A stretch of DNA of 64,000 nt from Streptomyces sp. ISL-12. Lineage in GTDB: Bacteria > Actinomycetota > Actinomycetes > Streptomycetales > Streptomycetaceae. The notes beneath the pieces were generated by a model that worked only from the letters and a program-made list of their open reading frames with translations, was not told the DNA's origin and did no database searches. The stretch lies in assembly GCF_018614415.1 (NCBI RefSeq), contig NZ_JAGGOO010000020.1, positions 29,482 to 93,481 on the forward strand, read 5' to 3'. Each line of letters opens with the position of its first letter. Position 1 is the first letter of the stretch. The position numbers and the translations under genes were made by a program. Below are positions 31,649 to 38,889 of the stretch, in pieces.

Positions 31649-31690
31649 AGAATAGAAAGGTCTGGACCATAGGTCAATAGGTCTGGACCA
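31649..31690 (-). promoter_or_regulatory. chiC promoter with two 12-base direct repeats
   Basis: On the minus strand TGGTCCAGACCT occurs twice (31679-31690 and 31658-31669), exactly 21 bases apart, i.e. on one face of the helix. TTGACC (31672-31677) and TATTCT (31649-31654) form a -35/-10 pair with a 17-base spacer, and the repeats cover the -35 and the spacer. This layout is known for Streptomyces chitinase promoters, where the repeats mediate chitin induction and glucose repression. Each repeat also resembles part of the DasR site (TGGTCTAGACCA). Confidence 0.9.
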
Positions 31691-31719
31691 CTGCTCGGCC
31701 CGGCTGCCGACGGGCGGTG

Positions 31720-32370
31720 CTACACCCCCAACTCCTGCGCCAGCACCGCCGCTTGCACCCTGCTGCGCAGCCCCAGCTTCGCCAGCAACCGGCTGACGTG
31801 CGTCTTCACCGTCGCCTCCGCCATGTCGAGGCGGTCCGCGATCGCCGCGTTGGACAGCCCCTCGCCGAGGCAGGACAGCACCTCGCGCTCCCGCCGGGTC
31901 AACTGGTCGAGGACCGCCGGGTCGGCCCCGCTCCCGCGGACCGGCTTCGCGGCGAACTCCGCGATCAGCCGCCGGGTGACCGCCGGGGCGACGACGCCCT
32001 CGCCGGCGGCCACCGTGCGCACGGCGGTGATCAGGTCCGCCGCCTCCGTGTTCTTCAGCAGGAACCCGGCGGCGCCCGCGCGCAGCGCCCCGAACACGTA
32101 CTCGTCCAGGTCGAAGGTGGTCAGCACCAGGACGTCGGCCAGCCCCTCGGCGACCACCTGACGGGTCGCCGCCACCCCGTCGAGCCGCGGCATCTGCACG
32201 TCCATCAGGACCACGTCCGGCCGCAGTTCACGGGCGAGGGCCACCGCCCGCTCGCCGTCGGCGGCCTCGCCGGCCACCTCGATGTCGGGGGCGCTGCCCA
32301 GGATGAGCACCAGGCCGGCGCGCACGGCGGACTGGTCTTCTGCGACGAGGACCCTGATGGGACGGATCAT
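31720..32370 (-). CDS. chiR: LuxR/NarL-type response regulator of the chitinase locus
   Basis: 216 residues: a receiver domain (phospho-acceptor Asp57 in LMDVQMP, acidic pair Glu11-Asp12, Lys in FLLKNTE) and a C-terminal LuxR-type HTH (LTRREREVLSCLGEGLSNAAIADRL, then VKTHVSRLLAKLGL; given here as separate pieces). The gene overlaps the end of the kinase gene by four bases (ATGA). Position and orientation directly upstream of chiC match the chiS-chiR-chiC arrangement in S. coelicolor, where this regulator controls chiC. The assignment to chiR rests on that synteny. Confidence 0.88.
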   Translation of the reverse strand: MIRPIRVLVAEDQSAVRAGLVLILGSAPDIEVAGEAADGERAVALARELRPDVVLMDVQMPRLDGVAATRQVVAEGLADVLVLTTFDLDEYVFGALRAGAAGFLLKNTEAADLITAVRTVAAGEGVVAPAVTRRLIAEFAAKPVRGSGADPAVLDQLTRREREVLSCLGEGLSNAAIADRLDMAEATVKTHVSRLLAKLGLRSRVQAAVLAQELGV

Positions 32371-33551
32371 GAGGATGCTCCCTGATCGAGGGGAAGGGCG
32401 GCGCGTACGGTCCACAGCGCGCCGTCGGGGCCGGCGTCGAAGGTGCCGCCCAGCAGCGCGGCCCGCTCCCGCATGCCGACCAGCCCGGCACCGGAGCCGG
32501 GGGCGCGCGGGGCGCCGGGGTCGCCGTAGGGGCTGGTCACCCGGACGTGCAGGGCGCCGTCGGCGCGGGTGAGGGAGACGCGTACGGGGCCCTTCGCCGC
32601 GTGCTTGAGCGCGTTGGTGAGCGACTCCTGCACGATCCGGTACGCCGCCAGCTCGACCGGCGCGGGCAGGTCCGTGCCGTGGGCCGCGTCGAGGGTGACG
32701 TCCAGGCCGTTGGCGTGGGCGCCGTCCACCAGGGCGCCGAGGCCGTCCAGGGTCGGGGCGGCGGACGGCTCGGTGTCGCCGCCGGTGTCCCGCAGGATGC
32801 CGATCAGCCGCCGCATCTCCGAGAGGCCCTCGACGCTGTTCTCCCGGATCACGCCGAGCGCCTGCCGGGTGGTGGCCGGGTCGTCCAGGGAGAGCGCGGC
32901 CGTGGAGTGGATGGCGATGGCGGACAGGTGGTTGGCGACCATGTCGTGCAACTCCCGCGCCATCCGCGCGCGTTCCGCGGACACCGCCTGGACCCGGTCC
33001 ATCTCCGCCAGCAGCGCGGTCTGTTCGGCGCGCAGCCGGGCGGCGTCGGCGGCCTCCCGGTGGTTGCGCACGATCAGGCCGGTGGAGGCGGGGGCGAAGG
33101 TGACGACCCCGACCGCCACCCCGACCAGCAGCGCCTCGGGCACCCGCCACACCGCGAACGGCACGACCGTGGCCGCCACCGTCAGCAGCCCCGCGATCCA
33201 CGGGACGCGGCGGGCGGTGGCCGGGCTGCCGTACAGCACGACGGCGTAGCCGAGGTCGGTGTACATCAGCAGCGTGATCAGGCTGCCCTGGGTCATCGTG
33301 TCCAGCACCAGGGCGGCCGTGCCGATCAGGACGGCGGTGCGCGGCGCGGCCCGGCGCAGCAGCTCGCAGCCCGCGGTGACGGCGAGCGGGAGCAGCAGCG
33401 GCCAACGGCCGTCGAACAGCACGATCGGGTCGTCGGCCGGTCGCACGCCCAGCCCGATGGCCCACAGCAGCACCCCGCCGAGCAGGCCGCCGGCCGCGAC
33501 GTACACGTCGAAGCGGTGCGGGCGGGGGAGTCGTACGGCCATGGCACCCAT
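32367..33551 (-). CDS. chiS: DesK-type sensor histidine kinase of the chitinase locus
   Basis: 394 residues with about five or six membrane segments in the first 160, no large extracellular domain, then a HisKA_3 dimerisation domain with phospho-acceptor His202 (ARELHDMVANHL) and a HATPase domain (ESLTNALKHA, GAGLVGMRERAALLGG). It pairs with the overlapping response regulator gene. The start is ambiguous: ATG 33551 or ATG 33542; neither has a strong ribosome-binding site. How it senses chitin oligosaccharides is not visible in the sequence. Confidence 0.87.
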   Translation of the reverse strand: MGAMAVRLPRPHRFDVYVAAGGLLGGVLLWAIGLGVRPADDPIVLFDGRWPLLLPLAVTAGCELLRRAAPRTAVLIGTAALVLDTMTQGSLITLLMYTDLGYAVVLYGSPATARRVPWIAGLLTVAATVVPFAVWRVPEALLVGVAVGVVTFAPASTGLIVRNHREAADAARLRAEQTALLAEMDRVQAVSAERARMARELHDMVANHLSAIAIHSTAALSLDDPATTRQALGVIRENSVEGLSEMRRLIGILRDTGGDTEPSAAPTLDGLGALVDGAHANGLDVTLDAAHGTDLPAPVELAAYRIVQESLTNALKHAAKGPVRVSLTRADGALHVRVTSPYGDPGAPRAPGSGAGLVGMRERAALLGGTFDAGPDGALWTVRAALPLDQGASS

Positions 33552-33695
33552 CCAACACGGCGGGCGCGGCCCCCGCCTGCTCCCCGCGGACGTTCCCGGG
33601 CTGCATCTTTCGATGTACGGGAGGTTCGTCACCGGCGACGACGCCCCGGGCCGCCGGGCGCGGAAGCCTGGAGGGGTGACCGAGAGGAACCCACC

Positions 33696-34262
33696 ATGAT
33701 CGTCACTCTGATCATCATCTGCGAGATCGGCTTCTGGGTACTGCTGGCGGCCGGGCTGGCCACCCGCTACCTGCTGCGGATGGAGCGCACCGGCCTCGCC
33801 CTGCTGCTGTGCGAGCCGCTCCTGGAGGTCGTGCTGCTGGTCGTCACCGCGCTCGACCTGAAGAACGGCGCCGACCCGAACTGGACCCACGGGCTGGCCG
33901 CGCTGTACATCGGCTACACCGTCGGCCACGGCCACCGCACGGTGAAGTGGCTCGACGGCCACGCGGCCCACCGCTTCGACGGCCGCCCGCTGCCGCGGCC
34001 CCCGCGCTACGGCATGGCCCGCGCCGCGCACGAGGGCAAGGTGTGGCTCGGCACGCTGGTCGCCGCGGCCGTCGCGACCGGCCTGCTCCAGCTCGCCATG
34101 TGGTACGTCGGCGACCCGTCCCGCACCACCTCCCTGGAGAGCTGGCAGTACACGGCCTGGCGGGTGGCCGGCATCCACGGCCTGATCGCGCTGAGCTACG
34201 CGATCTGGCCGAAGAAGGCGCCCGCGGGCACGGCCCTGGAGAAGGAGCGGGCCGGCCGCTGA
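33696..34262 (+). CDS. Conserved actinobacterial membrane protein, function unknown
   Basis: 188 residues with four likely membrane helices (about 3-25, 33-52, 112-135, 155-172) and a His/Arg-rich cytosolic loop between the second and third (GYTVGHGHRTVKWLDGHAAH). It ends in a Lys/Glu-rich tail. I recognise the locus (next to chiS and the adenosyltransferase gene) but no functional family. The ATG has GAGAGGAAC upstream. Its stop meets the stop side of the convergent adenosyltransferase gene without any gap, so no terminator separates the two. Confidence 0.7.
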   Translation: MIVTLIIICEIGFWVLLAAGLATRYLLRMERTGLALLLCEPLLEVVLLVVTALDLKNGADPNWTHGLAALYIGYTVGHGHRTVKWLDGHAAHRFDGRPLPRPPRYGMARAAHEGKVWLGTLVAAAVATGLLQLAMWYVGDPSRTTSLESWQYTAWRVAGIHGLIALSYAIWPKKAPAGTALEKERAGR

Positions 34263-34835
34263 CTACCGCTCCCCGCCCGGCACCCACAGCACGTCCCCGA
34301 CCTCCTTGTTGGCGTACCGCGCCAGGATGAACAGGAGGTCGGAGAGGCGGTTGAGGTAGGTGGCGGTGAGCGGGTTCATCGTCTCGCCGTGCGCCTCCAG
34401 CGCGGCCCACGTCGAGCGCTCGGCCCGCCGGACCACCGTGCACGCCTGGTGCAGCAGGGCCGCGCCGGGCGTGCCGCCGGGCAGGATGAAGGAGCGCAGC
34501 TTCTCCAGCTCGGCGAGGAAGCGGTCGCAGTCCGCCTCCAGCCGGTCGACGTAGAACTGCTCCACCCTGAGCGGCGGGTACTCCGGCTCCTCGACCACCG
34601 GCGTCGACAGGTCCGCGCCCACGTCGAACAGGTCGTTCTGGACCCGTACGAGGACCTTGACGACCTCCTCCTCCAGCGCCCCGAGCGCGATCGCCGTGCC
34701 GAGCACCGCGTTGGCCTCGTTGGCGTCGGCGTACGCGGCGATCCTGAGGTCGGTCTTGGGCACGCGGCTCATGTCCCCGAGGGCGGTGGTGCCCCGGTCG
34801 CCGGTCCTGGTGTAGATGCGCGTCAGGTTGACCAT
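34263..34835 (-). CDS. PduO-type cob(I)alamin adenosyltransferase
   Basis: Transfers adenosyl from ATP to cob(I)alamin, giving adenosylcobalamin. The 190-residue all-helical protein shows the N-terminal ATP motif YTRTGDRGTTALGD (with Thr/Gly/Asp residues that hold ATP), AYADANEANAVLG, the FILPGGTPGAALLHQACTVVRRAER region (broken here into its parts: FILPGGTPGA and CTVVRRAER) and NRLSDLLFILARYAN. It would supply the cofactor for methylmalonyl-CoA mutase, whose helpers mce and meaB lie 20 kb away. ATG 34835 is the family start. Confidence 0.93.
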   Translation of the reverse strand: MVNLTRIYTRTGDRGTTALGDMSRVPKTDLRIAAYADANEANAVLGTAIALGALEEEVVKVLVRVQNDLFDVGADLSTPVVEEPEYPPLRVEQFYVDRLEADCDRFLAELEKLRSFILPGGTPGAALLHQACTVVRRAERSTWAALEAHGETMNPLTATYLNRLSDLLFILARYANKEVGDVLWVPGGER

Positions 34836-34848
34836 GCGCCCAGCGTAG

Positions 34849-35598
34849 TTACGCGGCGTCCGCGCGGAAGACACGCGTGCCCGCCGCCACGGCCAGCGCG
34901 GCGAAGGCGACGGCGACCAGGGTGCCGTAGAGCATGGGCGCGGTGGTGTAGGAGCCGACGTAGGCGTCCCGCAGGGCGTCCACCAGATAGCGCAGCGGCA
35001 TCAGGCGGGACAGGACGTCCAGCCAGACCGGGCCCAGCGCCATCGGCAGCATCAGACCGGACAGCAGCATCGACGGCATGGTCAGCGCGTTGACCACCGG
35101 CCCGAACTCCTGCGGGGTCCGCACCCTCATCGCCAGCGCGTACGACAGGGAGGCCAGCGCGACCGTGAGCAGCCCGACGAACGCGAAGCCGATCAGCACG
35201 CCGGGCAGCGGGGCCCGCAGCCCCATCAGCAGCGCGGCCAGCACCAGCAGCACCGCCTGGAAGACGAAGACGGTGGCGTCCCGCAGCACCCGGCCGAGCA
35301 GCAGCGCCAGCCGGCTCACCGGCGTGACCCGCATCCGGTCGATCACACCCGCGTTCTTCTCCAGGACCACCATGAACCCTGCGAACGAGGCGCCGAAGAG
35401 CGCGAGTTGCAGCAGCAGCCCGGGGACCAGCACCTGCCAGGAACTGCCCCGCCCGCCCAGCGGCAGGCCGGTCAGCAGCGGGCCGAAGAACAGCAGGTAC
35501 AGCAGCGGCATCAGCACACCGAAGAGCAGCGCGAAACGCGAGCGCAGCGACTGGCGGGCGTAGCGGCCGTAGACGAGAGCGGTGTCGTGCACAAGCAT
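34849..35598 (-). CDS. ABC-2 type exporter permease
   Basis: 249 residues with six membrane segments and the ABC-2 layout: a cytosolic N terminus (ALVYGRYARQSLRSRFAL), a first helix rich in Leu/Phe, and a conserved region LTMPSMLLSGLMLPMALGP (an ABC2-permease signature between helices). It follows the ATPase gene with a 25-base gap, forming a two-gene half-transporter of the drug-resistance (DrrAB) type. The substrate is unknown. Confidence 0.88.
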   Translation of the reverse strand: MLVHDTALVYGRYARQSLRSRFALLFGVLMPLLYLLFFGPLLTGLPLGGRGSSWQVLVPGLLLQLALFGASFAGFMVVLEKNAGVIDRMRVTPVSRLALLLGRVLRDATVFVFQAVLLVLAALLMGLRAPLPGVLIGFAFVGLLTVALASLSYALAMRVRTPQEFGPVVNALTMPSMLLSGLMLPMALGPVWLDVLSRLMPLRYLVDALRDAYVGSYTTAPMLYGTLVAVAFAALAVAAGTRVFRADAA

Positions 35599-35623
35599 GA
35601 GCGGTCCTTGTGAGGCTCGGGCC

Positions 35624-36409
<786 letters not shown>

Positions 36410-36489
36410 GACCCACAGAAAAACAGAGAGCGCCCAATTTTGCAATGACACCAAGTTTTCATCGGCTCCAGCGAAGCTAGGATGGGGGT
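36410..36489. promoter_or_regulatory. Divergent promoter region, ABC exporter / TetR
   Basis: An 80-base, unusually AT-rich segment. For the TetR gene, TTTTCA and TAGGAT (ending just before the GTG) are a possible -35/-10 pair with a 16-base spacer, implying a nearly leaderless transcript. ATGA and TCAT, about 10 bases apart within ATGACACCAAGTTTTCAT, form a weak dyad that may be the TetR operator. Confidence 0.5.
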
Positions 36490-37131
36490 GTGGCCGAGGG
36501 ACTCAGGGAACGGAAGAAGCGGCAGACCAGGCAGTACATCTCCGATGTCGCCACAGGTCTGTTCCTGGCGCGCGGCTTCGACGCCGTCACGGTCGCGGAG
36601 GTGGCGCGGGCCGCCGATGTCTCCGTCAACACCGTGTACAACTACTTCCCCGCCAAGGAGGACCTCTTCCTCGACCGCTCCCAGGGCGTGATCGACCGGC
36701 TCGCGCGCTGGGTGCGCGGCCGGCGCGCCGGTGAGTCGGCCGCCGCCGCCGTCCTGCGCGAGCTGCGCGAGGAGGTCGAGTCGGTCTCGCCGCGCATCGG
36801 CCTGATGGCCGGGTACGCCGAGTTCATGCGGGTCATCGAGGACTCGCCCGCGCTGCGGTCGCGGCTGTGGGCGATCGGCCAGGAGGTCCTGGGCACCCTG
36901 GAGCGGGAGTTGCGCGAGGAGACCGGCGCCCCGGACGACGACCCGCTCCCGTCCCTGATGGCCGGTCAGATCAACTGGCTGCACGGCACCCTGATGGCCG
37001 CCGTCGGACAGCGCATGCTGGCCGGCGGCACCCCAGCCGCGGTCTCCCGCGAGATGCTGCTGCTCCTCGACGAGATGGAGGAGCTGTTGAGCGAGAAGGT
37101 GCTCAACTACGCCGTACGGGGCGCCGGGTGA
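36490..37131 (+). CDS. TetR family transcriptional regulator
   Basis: 213 residues: an N-terminal TetR HTH (about 8-55: TRQYISDVATGLFLARGF, VTVAEVARAADVSVNTVYNYF, each shown in part) and a helical ligand-binding domain. The GTG start lies a few bases after a -10-like TAGGAT. Divergent orientation to the ABC exporter operon suggests that it represses both. The ligand is unknown, most likely an exporter substrate. Confidence 0.9.
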   Translation: MAEGLRERKKRQTRQYISDVATGLFLARGFDAVTVAEVARAADVSVNTVYNYFPAKEDLFLDRSQGVIDRLARWVRGRRAGESAAAAVLRELREEVESVSPRIGLMAGYAEFMRVIEDSPALRSRLWAIGQEVLGTLERELREETGAPDDDPLPSLMAGQINWLHGTLMAAVGQRMLAGGTPAAVSREMLLLLDEMEELLSEKVLNYAVRGAG

Positions 37132-37255
37132 CCCACCTCGGTGTGATGTCCGTCATGTGAGACGTGACGCGCGTTACTTACCGGTCACAGGCCCCCTCCC
37201 GCCCGCTAATGTCCGCCGGAGACACACAAAGACCCGTATCCAGGGGAGTCGCACA

Positions 37256-38104
37256 GTGGCACGGAAGCTCGCCGTCATCGGAGCCGGCCTCATGGGGTCC
37301 GGTATCGCCCAGGTCTCCGCCCAGGCGGGCTGGGACGTCGTCCTGCGCGACGTCACCGACGAGGCGCTGCGGCGCGGCACCGACTCCATCAAGGCGTCGT
37401 ACGACAAGTTCGTCGCCAAGGGGAAGCTGGAGGCGCACGACGCCGACGCCGCCCTCGCCCGGATCACCGCGACCACCGAGCTGGAGGCGGTCGCCGACGC
37501 GGACGTCGTCGTCGAGGCCGTCTTCGAGAAGCTGGACGTCAAGCACGAGATCTTCCGCGCGCTGGACAAGCTGGCGAAGGACGAGGCGATCCTCGCCTCC
37601 AACACCTCCGCCATCCCGATCACCAAGATCGCCGCCGTGACGGACCGGCCGGAGCGCGTCGTCGGCACGCACTTCTTCTCGCCGGTGCCGATGATGCGGC
37701 TGTGCGAGCTGGTGCGCGGCTACAAGACGAGCGACGAAACCCTGGCCACCGCACGGGAGTTCACCGAGTCGACGGGCAAGACCTGCATCGTCGTCAACCG
37801 GGACGTCGCCGGGTTCGTGACCACCCGGCTCATCTCCGCCCTCGTCGTCGAGGCCGCCAAGCTCCACGAGTCCGGCGTCGCCACCGCCGAGGACATCGAC
37901 CTCGCCTGCCAGCTGGGCTTCGGCCACGCCATGGGCCCCCTGGCCACCGCCGACCTGACCGGCGTGGACATCCTGCTGCACGCCACGAGCAACATCTACA
38001 CCGAGTCGCAGGACGAGAAGTTCGCCCCGCCGGAGTCGATGCGCCGGATGGTGGACGCCGGTGACATCGGACGCAAGAGCGGGCAGGGCTTCTACAAGCA
38101 CTGA
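37256..38104 (+). CDS. 3-hydroxybutyryl-CoA dehydrogenase
   Basis: Reversible NAD(P)-dependent oxidation of 3-hydroxybutyryl-CoA to acetoacetyl-CoA. The 282-residue protein has the Rossmann motif GAGLMGSGIAQV, the catalytic His in GTHFFSPVPMM with the following Glu (RLCELV), NRDVAGFVTTRL, and the C-terminal domain with LGFGHAMGPLATADLTGVD. The GTG at 37256 has AGGGGAG upstream. Together with the acetyl-CoA acetyltransferase at 55 kb it covers acetoacetyl-CoA formation and reduction (C4 supply for storage, ethylmalonyl-CoA or butyrate units). Confidence 0.94.
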   Translation: MARKLAVIGAGLMGSGIAQVSAQAGWDVVLRDVTDEALRRGTDSIKASYDKFVAKGKLEAHDADAALARITATTELEAVADADVVVEAVFEKLDVKHEIFRALDKLAKDEAILASNTSAIPITKIAAVTDRPERVVGTHFFSPVPMMRLCELVRGYKTSDETLATAREFTESTGKTCIVVNRDVAGFVTTRLISALVVEAAKLHESGVATAEDIDLACQLGFGHAMGPLATADLTGVDILLHATSNIYTESQDEKFAPPESMRRMVDAGDIGRKSGQGFYKH

Positions 38105-38288
38105 GACCGCACCCGCTCCGGCAGACGTCACACGCCGGAGTGAATTCGGTATCGGTTGGCTCACGAGTGGCAACCGCCGGGCGTTGCACACAGTCAGAGG
38201 GTGCATCACCCTCACCGCACACCGGGCACACCGACCACCGGCACGAAACCACACCGCGGAGCACGAGACGCACGCACGGGGAGCGCAT

Positions 38289-38612
38289 ATGCACATCAGG
38301 GGCGACCACGCCGAGCTGGCCGTCGGGGGCCGCCTCGACGTCCGCAGCGCGGCGGACGCCCGTACGGCCCTGCACTCGGCCGTCGACGACGGGGCCGGCG
38401 ACCTGGTGCTCGACCTGTCCGAACTGGACTCCTGGGACGCCACCGGACTCGGCGTGATCATGGGCGTCCACCGGCGGGCCGGCCGCTGCGGCCGGCGCCT
38501 GGTGCTGCGCGACGTACCGCCGCAGATGCAGCGCCTGCTGGTGGCCACCCGGCTGCACCGCATCCTGGCGATCGAGGGCGGCATCGGGGTGGAGACCCTG
38601 CCCAGGGTGTGA
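38289..38612 (+). CDS. STAS-domain anti-sigma factor antagonist-like protein
   Basis: 107 residues forming one STAS domain: an N-terminal beta strand with the GRLDV motif, and the switch region LDSWDATGLGVIMG. In SpoIIAA/RsbV the equivalent is DSSGLGVIL, whose first Ser is phosphorylated by the anti-sigma kinase. Here that position is Ala51 and the next is Thr52, so regulation by phosphorylation may be lost or moved to Thr52. No anti-sigma or sigma gene is adjacent. It precedes the large NB-ARC-like gene by 277 bases in the same direction. Confidence 0.85.
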   Translation: MHIRGDHAELAVGGRLDVRSAADARTALHSAVDDGAGDLVLDLSELDSWDATGLGVIMGVHRRAGRCGRRLVLRDVPPQMQRLLVATRLHRILAIEGGIGVETLPRV

Positions 38613-38889
38613 CCCGACGGGCCGACGGGACCCGAGAGCCGGGCGAGACCGGACAGCCCCCGCCGAACCGCACGACACACCCAATCCTCACGAGACTGTG
38701 ACGTCTCGGACGGCGCGGCACCCCGGACTGTCGGAGATACTGGACTACGGTTTAGGGTCTGGCTGCCCGCTGTCTCGACGACCCACTGGCGGGCCCGGAC
38801 CAGAAGCGACAGCGCGGTGTGCGGCAAGGCCGGGAGGGTGGTCCCGACCGGTGACCGAAGCACACGACGCTTTTGGGGGGCTTGAACCT

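Noticed and set aside
36410..36489. Recent transfer indicated by the AT-rich patch
   Set aside because: The patch is confined to the divergent promoter; both flanking genes have the same codon bias as their neighbours.
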